The notes under the pieces: generated by a model
Told to the model about the DNA's origin: nothing
The model's database searches: none
Seen by the model: the letters and a program-made list of their open reading frames with translations, nothing else
Translations under genes and position numbers: made by a program
Assembly: GCA_019113175.1 (NCBI GenBank)
Contig: DXHY01000059.1
Coordinates: forward strand, 62,001-126,000
Direction of reading: 5' to 3'
Source: Candidatus Eisenbergiella stercoravium
Lineage (GTDB): Bacteria > Bacillota > Clostridia > Lachnospirales > Lachnospiraceae
DNA length: 64,000 nt
Part shown: one piece after another, positions 18,018-24,895 of the stretch
Position numbering within the stretch: the stretch's first letter is position 1
How the letters are laid out: each line of letters starts with the position of its first letter

Positions 18018-19559
18018 CTACAATGCAATCTTCAGTTTTCCAGGCTCCGGCCGTCCGGCCAGAACTTCGCCGTCCGCCTCCACCCAGAACCCTTTTCTCC
18101 TTCCATACCGGGAACCGTCCCTGTCGTATGCGATGGTGATCCTGCGTCCCTTATATGGCAGATCCTCCAGCGAAAAAAAGTCCCATTTCCCTTCAGGGAG
18201 GAGCGGATTTATGATCAGGCTTTTCCCTTCCTGCGGACACACCCCGCAGATTCCCCTGATCACCAGATCACAGAACGCGGAATGGTTGTAATCCTTGCCT
18301 CTCTCATACCCTCCTTTCTCTTCCGGCCATCCCCATCCCTTTAGAATTTCCCTCGCAAGCCAGACTCCCGTTTCCGGGTCCATATTTTCATCCAGCCAGT
18401 TCAGCCTTTTTCCATCCTCTGTCATCCGGTAGTGGCTATGCGCATACAGAGACAGCTGTTCATAAAAATCCTCTTTATTCACGGTTTCCGGTTCCCTTTC
18501 CTGCAGGAGCCGGATCATGCCATTCAGCGTCTGGGTGGTTGCAAAGGGACATACCGGGCCGTTCCACTGGCATTCATGCGGCGAACGGGTATTTCGGTAC
18601 AGGGGAGAGCTGCGCTGCGCTGTCGTAATTCCCCAGGGCGCCCGGAAGCAGTCCTCCCGCTTCAGATAGCTCCACGCTGCATCATGCCTCTCGTCCGGAA
18701 TGGAAAAGCTCCAGGGAATATAACCGATCTCTTCCATCACATTCCGTCCCTCCGCAAACCGTTCAAAACAGAATTCCGTGATCTCATCATTTCTTTTATT
18801 CTGCGGAATTACCTTAAAAAATTTTTGTTTTTCATCCCATAATACTTTTAAAATTTTGTCTCTCAGGCATTTTGCTTTCCGATTGTAAAGCTCTCTGATA
18901 TCTTCTTTTCCTGCCCATTCCGCGATGGCGGCAATGGCCGCCGCGTTTCCATACATATAACTGTTCAGCGTAGGGCGCAGTCCGCTTCCGCTGATGGAAA
19001 GCTCCATCGCGTCCCTGTCGTCATAGGACCAGAACAGACCGTATTTTGTCAGATTGGAAGCTTCCACCGATTCGTAAAAGGAAACCAGTTCCGGCAGAAA
19101 ATCCACGGCCAGCGCTTCTTCCCCGGAAACCAGTGCATACTGATAAACGGTATCTGCCAGCCAGGAAGAATAAGAGGTCTCCTGCCCCTCTCCCCGAAGC
19201 CAGAATGCAAGATACTCCCGGACAAGGCTTCTATCCTGCTTCAGCCACCTCGCCTCCGCAATGTGATGCCCGTTGGCTCCGTTGATGGAATTATACGGCC
19301 CCGCCCAGGGCACCCGGGGAAGAAATTCCGTGATAATCCGGCCCCGTCCGGTATCTTTGATATGCTTTCGGAACACCCACCAGCGAAAATACCAGGTTTC
19401 CTCCAGCACCGGATCCGGGCAATCGAAATAAGGCACCTCCCGTTCGACCCATTCCTCTGCCTTTTCATTGGGAACGGCCTGAACAGTCGTTTCTTCGTCA
19501 TTTTCGTTAAATCTGCGAATGTATTCCCGCCAGTTTTCTCTGTTAAACCTCCCTCCCAC
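18018..19559 (-). CDS. MGH1-like (alpha/alpha)6 glycoside hydrolase
   Basis: A 513-aa cytoplasmic enzyme with a helical-barrel pattern and aromatic clusters. Motifs include ETWYFRWWVFRKHI, NGANGHHIAEARWL, GLFWSYDDRDAMELSISG, the late QWNGPVCPFATTQTLNG, and GKDYNHSAFCDLVIRGICG. These resemble the MGH1/GH63-like clan of trehalase- and glucosidase-type hydrolases, in which an Asp and a Glu are catalytic. Exact specificity cannot be read. Start is GTG 19559 with GAGGGGGG seven bases upstream. It lies 14 bp after the beta-propeller gene, and the two probably act together on oligosaccharides imported by the same operon's transporter. Confidence 0.78.
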   Translation of the reverse strand: MGGRFNRENWREYIRRFNENDEETTVQAVPNEKAEEWVEREVPYFDCPDPVLEETWYFRWWVFRKHIKDTGRGRIITEFLPRVPWAGPYNSINGANGHHIAEARWLKQDRSLVREYLAFWLRGEGQETSYSSWLADTVYQYALVSGEEALAVDFLPELVSFYESVEASNLTKYGLFWSYDDRDAMELSISGSGLRPTLNSYMYGNAAAIAAIAEWAGKEDIRELYNRKAKCLRDKILKVLWDEKQKFFKVIPQNKRNDEITEFCFERFAEGRNVMEEIGYIPWSFSIPDERHDAAWSYLKREDCFRAPWGITTAQRSSPLYRNTRSPHECQWNGPVCPFATTQTLNGMIRLLQEREPETVNKEDFYEQLSLYAHSHYRMTEDGKRLNWLDENMDPETGVWLAREILKGWGWPEEKGGYERGKDYNHSAFCDLVIRGICGVCPQEGKSLIINPLLPEGKWDFFSLEDLPYKGRRITIAYDRDGSRYGRRKGFWVEADGEVLAGRPEPGKLKIAL

Positions 19560-19573
19560 TTTTGTTCCCCCCT

Positions 19574-20503
19574 CTATCTGCTTTTTTCAAAACCCAGATC
19601 GCGTCCTCTGTGCACCGCGACGCCGATCTGTTCCACGGCCCCCTGCCGTCCGTTGTACCAGAGGAGCCATTTCTCCCCGTCGTAAATCACAAAGGGCTTA
19701 TAACAGGCTTCCCCATCCCAGCGTCCCGGATCGGGCGCGATGATCGGATTCTCCGGATGGCGCTCCCAGCCCGTTACTCCATCTCTGGATCTTGCCATGC
19801 CGATCTGCGCATAATCCTCATTCTGATAGCCAATATAGAACATCAGATAAGAGCCGTTCTCTTTTACCACATGGCAGCCGGCTGCCTTATGTCTTTCCCA
19901 GAGATGTGCCGGTTCCGCCTGAAAAACAGGATTTTTCTCCGCCTTTTCCCAGTGGATTCCATCCCGGCTCACCGCATAGCCGATGGCGTTCGGTTCATAC
20001 TGCTCTCCACCCGAATACCACATTTTGTACAGTCCTTCCTCTTCCTCCCACATCACGTCAGGACACATGAGAGAGGACTTCTCCCAGTCTTCTTCCGGAA
20101 GCAGAACCGGATCATCCTGTTTTCTCTGAAAATGGACGCCGTCTTCGCTCGTCGCATAAAAAATGTGTGAGGTTCCGTCCGCATTTCCCGGATGAAACTG
20201 TCCGGTATACCACATGTGGTAAAGTCCGTCCCGGTAAACAACCGCCGGGCGGTTCAGATCATCCTCCCATCCCTGCGGTGTGGGCCTCGGAGCAATGCAG
20301 ATTTCCGACTCTGACCAGGAGAATCCGTCCCTGCTGTCCGTAACCGCGATGCTTTTTCTGGTTCTCCAGCTGAAGTACATCCGGTAGCCTCCGTCCTTTT
20401 CCAGAACGCAGATGTCAAAGCAGACCCCATATCTGCCTCCCAGAACCGGATTTTCTTCGTATTTTTCCCATCCGGCCCTGGTTCCTGTGCAAAATCCCTC
20501 CAT
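19574..20503 (-). CDS. Five-bladed beta-propeller glycoside hydrolase-like protein (GH43/GH32/GH130-type fold)
   Basis: A 309-aa protein built of repeats of about 60 residues, each with a Trp/Asp-rich blade: YRMYFSWRTRKSIAVTDSRDG, YHMWYTGQFHPG, YKMWYSGGEQY, YLMFYIGYQNEDY, WLLWYNGRQG. The recurring W-Y-(T/S/N)-G and S-x-DG motifs are those of five-bladed propeller hydrolases and phosphorylases. Acidic residues in NRPAVVY, CPDVMW and GEACYKP could serve catalysis. No signal peptide, so cytoplasmic. It is the promoter-proximal gene of the leftward sugar operon, behind a palindrome-covered promoter. Family choice among GH43, GH32-like and GH130 is uncertain. Confidence 0.75.
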   Translation of the reverse strand: MEGFCTGTRAGWEKYEENPVLGGRYGVCFDICVLEKDGGYRMYFSWRTRKSIAVTDSRDGFSWSESEICIAPRPTPQGWEDDLNRPAVVYRDGLYHMWYTGQFHPGNADGTSHIFYATSEDGVHFQRKQDDPVLLPEEDWEKSSLMCPDVMWEEEEGLYKMWYSGGEQYEPNAIGYAVSRDGIHWEKAEKNPVFQAEPAHLWERHKAAGCHVVKENGSYLMFYIGYQNEDYAQIGMARSRDGVTGWERHPENPIIAPDPGRWDGEACYKPFVIYDGEKWLLWYNGRQGAVEQIGVAVHRGRDLGFEKSR

Positions 20504-20575
20504 TTTGCGCCTCCCTTTTTGTTATGTATGGTAAATGTTAACAGTTGCCACCTCTTTTTTAGCTCCAATAAGGTC

Positions 20576-20604
20576 ATGTTACCATAATGTAACACAAATT
20601 TCAA
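20576..20604 (-). promoter_or_regulatory. Promoter of the leftward sugar operon with overlapping palindromic operator
   Basis: On the minus strand TTGAAA (20604-20599), a 17-base spacer and TAACAT (20581-20576) form the promoter. TGTTAC-N6-GTAACA (20577-20594) is a perfect 6-bp inverted repeat covering the -10 box and much of the spacer, the layout of a repressor site. A TTGTGTTAC half-site overlaps it. Confidence 0.65.
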
Positions 20605-20629
20605 TCACTTTTAATATCTTTTTGTGTTA

Positions 20630-20659
20630 TTGATGCTGATGCTGATACGAATCTATAAT
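20630..20659 (+). promoter_or_regulatory. Promoter candidate for the first RHH gene
   Basis: TTGATG, 18-base spacer, perfect TATAAT, 28 bp before the start at 20687. A TTGTGTTAT box (20622-20630) abuts the -35 element. Confidence 0.5.
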
Positions 20660-20686
20660 GAACTCAAAGCGGAGGCAAAATGTATT

Positions 20687-20869
20687 ATGGATAAACTGGT
20701 AATTACACCTAAAGAAAGTAAAACAATTACAATGACAATCAGAATTGATAAATCATTACAGGATAAATATAACGATCTGGCAGCCAAAACCAATCGCTCC
20801 AGAAACGAACTTATTTCCATGGCGCTTCAGTATGCTTTAGAACATATGGAAATTAAGGATCTGACATAA
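20687..20869 (+). CDS. Small ribbon-helix-helix (CopG/Arc-like) protein, copy 1
   Basis: A 60-aa protein. The N-terminal strand TITMTIRIDKSL supplies the DNA-contacting ribbon, followed by two helices (QDKYNDLAAKT and SRNELISMALQYALEHME), the RHH fold of small repressors and antitoxins. The track begins at 20624, but the paralogue downstream begins with MEKLIITPKE, matching MDKLVITPKE here, which fixes the start at ATG 20687 (GGAGG 11 bases upstream). Codon use is strikingly AT-rich compared with copy 2. No toxin gene lies next to it. It is divergent from the sugar operon and may repress it or itself (inference). Confidence 0.8.
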   Translation: MDKLVITPKESKTITMTIRIDKSLQDKYNDLAAKTNRSRNELISMALQYALEHMEIKDLT

Positions 20870-20907
20870 GCGAATCAGCTCACTTTGTATTCACTTTTAG
20901 TTTCATA

Positions 20908-20936
20908 TTGTGTTATAGATTTCTTTCATTTATAGA
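20908..20936 (+). promoter_or_regulatory. Promoter candidate for the second RHH gene
   Basis: TTGTGT, 17-base spacer, TATAGA, 42 bp before the start at 20979. The -35 lies inside a TTGTGTTAT box identical to the one in front of copy 1. The two genes therefore seem to have separate, similarly marked promoters. Confidence 0.5.
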
Positions 20937-20978
20937 TTATATAATAAGTACATCAATGAAAGGAAATCCTGTTACATT

Positions 20979-21155
20979 ATGGAAAAACTCATCATCACCC
21001 CAAAAGAAGACAAAGCCGTCACCATGACGATCCGGATTGATAAAACGCTTCAGGATAAATACAACGAGCTTTCCGCCAGAACCAACCGTTCCAGAAACGA
21101 GCTGATCTGCATCGCTCTACAATACGCCCTGGAGCACATGGAGCTGCAGCTGTAG
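20979..21155 (+). CDS. Small ribbon-helix-helix protein, copy 2 (58 aa, absent from ORF track)
   Basis: ATG 20979 to TAG 21155, read directly; it falls below the track's length cutoff. The protein aligns without gaps to copy 1 over nearly its whole length: MTIRIDKTLQDKYNEL against MTIRIDKSLQDKYNDL, and NRSRNELICIALQYALEHME against NRSRNELISMALQYALEHME. Yet the codons are GC-rich where copy 1 is AT-rich, so the duplication is old or one copy arrived by transfer. AAAGGAAA lies upstream. Same RHH fold, presumably DNA-binding, possibly forming heterodimers with copy 1. Confidence 0.8.
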   Translation: MEKLIITPKEDKAVTMTIRIDKTLQDKYNELSARTNRSRNELICIALQYALEHMELQL

Positions 21156-21221
21156 ATGTGGAAAGAGAAATGCATGCTGCCGGAATCTCTTATGGTTCCT
21201 CAGAATTTTTTCAGAAAGGAA

Positions 21222-21265
21222 CAGCGTATTCATGCCGCTTTGAAAGACATGAATACGCTGTTTTT
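21222..21265. terminator. Hairpin terminator beyond Rpn copy 1, conserved with Rpn copy 2
   Basis: CAGCGTATTCATG and CATGAATACGCTG form a perfect 13-bp stem followed by TTTTT on the plus strand. It lies between the converging RHH copy 2 and Rpn genes. A homologous hairpin with a compensatory base pair lies in the same position beyond the second Rpn copy (28587-28624). Confidence 0.78.
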
Positions 21266-21294
21266 GATTTGGCAGTATTCTTTGGGGAAAGAGA

Positions 21295-22269
21295 TCATTT
21301 ATTTTCCGGGACCTTCAGGCCTGTTTTTTCCAGGAAGTCTTCTATTGAAGCCGTCGTCACTGCAGCCTTCATCCATGTTTCCACAAGCTCCGGGGCCGTT
21401 TCCTCCGTAATCCGCTTTTTCAGCCATTCTGGCACAGCCCCATGACTTTCCAGTACAAATAAGCAGGATCTGGCAAAACCTTTAGCCCTGCCTTTTATTT
21501 CTCCTTTTATTTCTCCTTTTACTTCTCCTCTTTTTTCCCCAATCTCCTGCTCTCCCTTTCTGAGCTTTCTCATTACCTCCTCTTCGTTATACTCGAAAAT
21601 CGACATGGCAATCACCTCCGCTCTCTGACCTCGTAAAAAGTCTGCAAGAATCCCTTCCGCAATGCATTCCGTCACGGCCCTGTCTACCGCTTCCCCAACT
21701 GCTGTTTTACCGCCCGTGTATTTCCTGATCCGGGCCACGAATTCGCTGTATTCCCGCAGAGTTCTGCACCTTTCCATCAGTTCCTGATTATATCCCTGAT
21801 TGATGTTCAGATACCGGACCTTCAATTCCAGCTCCGGTTCCTCCTCCTTCTGAATAAAGGCATCTGACAGCCTCAGAGTGACGTCCTCAGGTGCCTCCTT
21901 TGCACCGTTATAGAACACCACAAAATGAGGCGCCGGAATCTTTACCGGTTCGGACAGGTACAGTAAATCCTTATCCACATTCTTTTCCATAAGCCGCGCG
22001 ATATAAAGCAGATCGCGCAGGGGCATGTTCGGATTCCACGTGGACTGGTGCTCGTACAGGGTCATCCTTGCATCCAGAAGAAAGGATACATCGTTCTTCA
22101 TGGCCATGTAAACCGCGTTTTCCAGCGTGGTAACCGTCAGGTCGTCCGGGTTCTGATAGTCTGTCCCGTTCAGGGCGTTGTACAGTTCCAGAATGACCTT
22201 TTTGTCGCTGTAGAGCATCCGGAATACCGTGTCCTTATGCTTCCTGTTGGCATGCAGTTCTTCGTTCAT
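21295..22269 (-). CDS. Rpn-family PD-(D/E)XK nuclease / putative transposase, intact copy
   Basis: A 324-aa protein of the recombination-promoting nuclease type. The N-terminal nuclease core shows HKDTVFRMLY, then FLLDARMTLYEHQSTWNPN (Asp and the E-x-Q catalytic pair) and NMPLRDLLYIARLM. A central PEDVTLRLSDAF block and a C-terminal low-complexity GEIKGEIKGRAKG linker are typical of Firmicute Rpn proteins. Start M28 of the track ORF (ATG 22269) has GGAGG four bases upstream. Rpn proteins are linked to RecA-independent recombination and, more recently, phage defence (family knowledge). The long leader is nearly identical to that of a decayed second copy at 28.7-29.5 kb. Confidence 0.85.
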   Translation of the reverse strand: MNEELHANRKHKDTVFRMLYSDKKVILELYNALNGTDYQNPDDLTVTTLENAVYMAMKNDVSFLLDARMTLYEHQSTWNPNMPLRDLLYIARLMEKNVDKDLLYLSEPVKIPAPHFVVFYNGAKEAPEDVTLRLSDAFIQKEEEPELELKVRYLNINQGYNQELMERCRTLREYSEFVARIRKYTGGKTAVGEAVDRAVTECIAEGILADFLRGQRAEVIAMSIFEYNEEEVMRKLRKGEQEIGEKRGEVKGEIKGEIKGRAKGFARSCLFVLESHGAVPEWLKKRITEETAPELVETWMKAAVTTASIEDFLEKTGLKVPENK

Positions 22270-22304
22270 CGTACCTCCGTTTCCGCGAAGGCTTCCTTTT
22301 CTGA

Positions 22305-22523
22305 TTTTTATTAAAAAGGAAAGTCTTCGCCTGTGCGGCGGGTACGGCACTCCCTTCGTCCGCTCCCGCCTGTTCTTTTGGTTGCATTTGTTCTGGAATC
22401 AAGCATAGAAGTTTCTGAATGGAATGTCAGAATAGACATGCGGCGGAGAATCCGCCGGCAGCCGAACGGCTTACAGAATTTTATGCTTAGCTGTATTTTA
22501 TCATCCCGGTTCGTGGGTTTCAA
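22305..22523 (-). repeat. Conserved Rpn leader, copy 1, with promoter
   Basis: About 205 bp here match 29333-29549 almost base for base, with a few substitutions and one indel. At the distal end TTGAAA (22523-22518), a 17-base spacer and TAAAAT (22500-22495) form a promoter, giving a 5' leader of about 220 nt before the Rpn start. Internal pairings such as GCGGCGG/CCGCCG are present. The frames differ between the copies, so the leader is not conserved as protein. Confidence 0.8.
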
Positions 22524-22809
22524 TACCATTCTTCTGTCTTTCCAGATATTCTGTCTGAACATTACTATTCACAGCCACCCCCTCATTCACACCCGTCGCC
22601 TTGCGGCGTTAAGGCTGCTCATGATAAATGTAAGATTTCATAAAACATTGATTCGATAATTTCCGGGATTTTCAATTAATTACGTGTCAAAGATGAGATA
22701 TCTGAATTATAGTTTTCCTTTGCGCTGATGCCTGTATGCACTTTGGGGTACTTTTACAAAGAATTTACACGACACACTCTGCCTGAGATGGTTTTTGGGG
22801 CGTCACGAT

Positions 22810-22846
22810 GGTATAATGATTGCGCACAGCTCAATCCGGCACGACT
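22810..22846 (+). repeat. 37-bp direct repeat, unit A (contains TATAAT)
   Basis: It begins GGTATAATGATTGCGC and matches unit B at 22942-22978 in 36 of 37 positions. Here the -10 is an extended TGGTATAAT. It may be a promoter for rpiR or its leader. Hairpins GGCACGAC/GTCGTGCC and CCCCGC/GCGGGG follow immediately. The surrounding 22524-22995 region has no gene that I can support. Confidence 0.75.
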
Positions 22847-22897
22847 ACGTCGTGCCGCCCCGCTCCGCGGGGATTATACCTGCAACCCGTGACTTGT

Positions 22898-22930
22898 GAA
22901 GAAAATGCCGCCTGCGGCGGCGCTTTCTTC
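22898..22930 (+). other. Strong hairpin between the two 37-bp repeats
   Basis: GAAGAAA pairs with TTTCTTC, and inside it GCCGCC-TGC-GGCGGC forms a second perfect stem. Transcripts from the unit A promoter would have to cross this structure before reaching rpiR. It could be an attenuator or a relic terminator. Confidence 0.55.
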
Positions 22931-22941
22931 CCTGCGTACAC

Positions 22942-22978
22942 GGTATAATGATTGCGCACAGCTCAATCCGGCTCGACT
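22942..22978 (+). repeat. 37-bp direct repeat, unit B (proximal promoter candidate for rpiR)
   Basis: Second copy of the TATAAT-bearing repeat, 132 bp downstream of unit A and ending 17 bp before the rpiR start codon. No good -35 is visible in front of it. Confidence 0.7.
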
Positions 22979-22995
22979 TATAATAAGGAGATTTC

Positions 22996-23835
22996 ATGTT
23001 TTCCGATATTTTTTTTCATCAGACCGTCACCTACACCAGAACCGAACAGGAAATCATTGATTTTATCTGCAAAAACCCCGGTGTGTTCCTGACCGCTTCC
23101 ATTTCCCAGCTTGCGGAAAGGCTTGGCATCTCCGATGCCTCCCTTTCCCGTCTGGCGAAACATGCGGGATACCCGGACTATAAAGGGCTGAAGGCCGCCG
23201 TGACCGGAGCTCTCAGCGGAGCAGGACCTGCCCAAAAGCTGCAGGGCTCCCTTCAGAATCGGAAGGAGGGCGGGCTGTATGCCTTCCTTTCTCAGCAGCA
23301 GGTCTGTCTGCAGAAAACGCTGGAGCTGATCGATCGGGCCGCCTTTGATCAGGCCGCCGGGCTGATCGCTTCCGCGCACCGGATTTTTCTGCACGGGAAG
23401 GGGGCTTCCCGCTGTCTGGCCCAGCTCCTTCATTTCCGTCTGAACCGCTTTAGGAAGGATGTGTTTCTCATGCCCTCCGGCGGAACGGAGCTGTTTGAAG
23501 ACCTGAACCGTCTTTCCGACAGGGACCTGGTCATCTGCTTCGGCTTTCAGAAGCTGCCGCGGGAGGACAGCGTGCTTCTGTCCCATGCCAGGCAGATCGG
23601 CTGTAAAAGCATTCTGTTCAGCAGCCGGGTCTATGCTGCGGAAACCTCTCAGGCTGACATCAGCCTGCTCATCTACCGGGGCGAACCCGAAGAATATCAT
23701 TCCATGACCGCTCCCATGGCCGTCATCGACGCGTTGATCGTCCAGGTAGCCGCCGCGATGGGAGATGAAGCGGTAGAGCCGCTCGAACGGCTTCATGCCC
23801 TGAAACAGAAATACTACCGGGAGCTTCCAGGTTGA
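22996..23835 (+). CDS. RpiR/MurR-family transcriptional regulator
   Basis: A 279-aa regulator. N-terminal HTH: YTRTEQEIIDFICKNP, then ISQLAERLGISDASLSRLAKHAGYPDYKGLK. The C-terminal SIS domain (about 105-250) binds phosphosugars: IFLHGKGASRCLAQLLHFRL, RDLVICFGFQKLPREDSVLLSHARQIGCKSILF. Start ATG 22996 has AAGGAG upstream. It is convergent with the PHP gene and next to the ECF transporter operon, which it may control, but no shared operator was identified. Duplicated 37-bp promoter-like repeats lie directly upstream. Confidence 0.93.
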   Translation: MFSDIFFHQTVTYTRTEQEIIDFICKNPGVFLTASISQLAERLGISDASLSRLAKHAGYPDYKGLKAAVTGALSGAGPAQKLQGSLQNRKEGGLYAFLSQQQVCLQKTLELIDRAAFDQAAGLIASAHRIFLHGKGASRCLAQLLHFRLNRFRKDVFLMPSGGTELFEDLNRLSDRDLVICFGFQKLPREDSVLLSHARQIGCKSILFSSRVYAAETSQADISLLIYRGEPEEYHSMTAPMAVIDALIVQVAAAMGDEAVEPLERLHALKQKYYRELPG

Positions 23836-23896
23836 CGCTGCAGAAAAGGCCATCCCCATCCGGGTTTGGCCTCTCTGTCTTTTGGTATTTCAATTA

Positions 23897-24694
23897 TCAC
23901 TCCGATACCAGCACCTGCACATAATCCCCGCCCAGGCTGTGAATCTGCTTCAGCGCCTTTTTCAGCACGGAAGCCGTCCGCACCTGGAAGGGCAGGGTGG
24001 CTTCGATATGGATCGTATAGGCTCCTGCGTCCATTTCCTCCTTCAGCCGGGAGAATGTACAGAAATCGGCTGAAAAATCCGTATGCACGCAGCCGTACTG
24101 AAACGCCTGGTGGGTATCGCTTCCCGTGACCACCGGCTTTCCCAGCTTCCTTCCGAATTCTTTTGTCCGTTCTATCGTCTTCTCCGCGTCCTCCGCCAGA
24201 TCCTTTCCGTTCAGGTCAACGAAATCAAAGCCCGTAAGGAGCGAATCGGGAAGGCGCGTAATGTTTCCCGTCCCCTCTTCCATTCCCCGGAACGGATGGC
24301 CCGCGCCCACCAGCACCGGATACTCCCGAAACAGGGCGAGCAGCTGCGCAAAGGACAGAAAACTCCCCTTCTCCTTATGCGGCTCCAGTCTCCGGTTCAG
24401 CTCCAGGATGGCCTCCGCCGGCCCGATGGAAAGGATGTGGCCGCCCTCCGCAATATCCGTCTCCATGCCCGGAAAAATCCGCAGCCCGTCCGCCACAAAA
24501 GTATCCCCCTCCCTGTCACAGCTGTTTTTGATGTGGCCGTAAATCCTGTCAAATCCCAGCGTATTGAAATGCTCGGTCAGGCAGATGGCATCCAGTCCCG
24601 CCCTTTTCGCCTCCGCAAACAGCCAGTTCGTGTAAACCTCGGAAAACGGCAGCTTCTTCGCCAGCTTTCCGTGGGTGTGAAAATCCATTTTCAT
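23897..24694 (-). CDS. PHP-domain metal-dependent phosphoesterase
   Basis: A 265-aa protein with the PHP metal-binding pattern: MDFHTHGK at the N-terminus, LTEHFNTLG, FPGMETDIAEGGHIL, LVGAGHPFR and VTGSDTHQAFQYG. These His/Asp/Glu residues would hold two or three metals for phosphoester hydrolysis. The length suits a small phosphoesterase rather than a polymerase PHP domain. The start is M47 of the track ORF: ATG 24694 with AGGAGG five bases upstream. It is the last gene after the ECF transporter genes, but a 200-bp structured leader separates it from ecfT. Substrate unknown; the neighbours hint at a phosphorylated vitamin or cofactor precursor. Confidence 0.88.
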   Translation of the reverse strand: MKMDFHTHGKLAKKLPFSEVYTNWLFAEAKRAGLDAICLTEHFNTLGFDRIYGHIKNSCDREGDTFVADGLRIFPGMETDIAEGGHILSIGPAEAILELNRRLEPHKEKGSFLSFAQLLALFREYPVLVGAGHPFRGMEEGTGNITRLPDSLLTGFDFVDLNGKDLAEDAEKTIERTKEFGRKLGKPVVTGSDTHQAFQYGCVHTDFSADFCTFSRLKEEMDAGAYTIHIEATLPFQVRTASVLKKALKQIHSLGGDYVQVLVSE

Positions 24695-24706
24695 AGTTAC
24701 CTCCTG

Positions 24707-24787
24707 CCGAAGCGTTTTACGCTGAGGCTCGCGCGCCGAATCTCCCATTCGGCGCACAGGATTTGTGACGCTTCGGCACAAATCCTG
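24707..24787 (-). promoter_or_regulatory. Structured leader of the PHP gene: hairpin loop complementary to a site next to the Shine-Dalgarno
   Basis: In minus-strand order: an 11-bp hairpin CAGGATTTGTG/CACAAATCCTG with 9-nt loop CCGAAGCGT, a second hairpin CGCCGAAT/ATTCGGCG, then ACGCTTCGG, which is perfectly complementary to the loop and directly precedes AGGAGG of the PHP gene. Loop pairing would create a pseudoknot beside the ribosome site. The same architecture precedes the HD gene at 38681-38757. No described class was recognised. Confidence 0.6.
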
Positions 24788-24821
24788 GTTGAAAAATGCG
24801 CTATCGAGCGCATTTTTCAAC
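24788..24821. other. Perfect 15-bp inverted repeat between ecfT and the PHP leader
   Basis: GTTGAAAAATGCGCT, loop of 4, AGCGCATTTTTCAAC. No T-run follows on either strand. It abuts the structured PHP leader and may end the ecfT message or be part of the same element. Confidence 0.65.
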
Positions 24822-24895
24822 CTCCCCTCCATTACTGATTCTGCTTACCGCTCACTCCGCGCCATCCGCGAAGCCGCGCTTTACGCTCTTTCCCG

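Noticed and set aside
22311-22562. 83-aa ORF in the Rpn leader and its counterpart at 29086-29466
   Set aside because: The DNA is nearly identical between copies but the protein frames diverge after a few residues, so the conservation is not coding.
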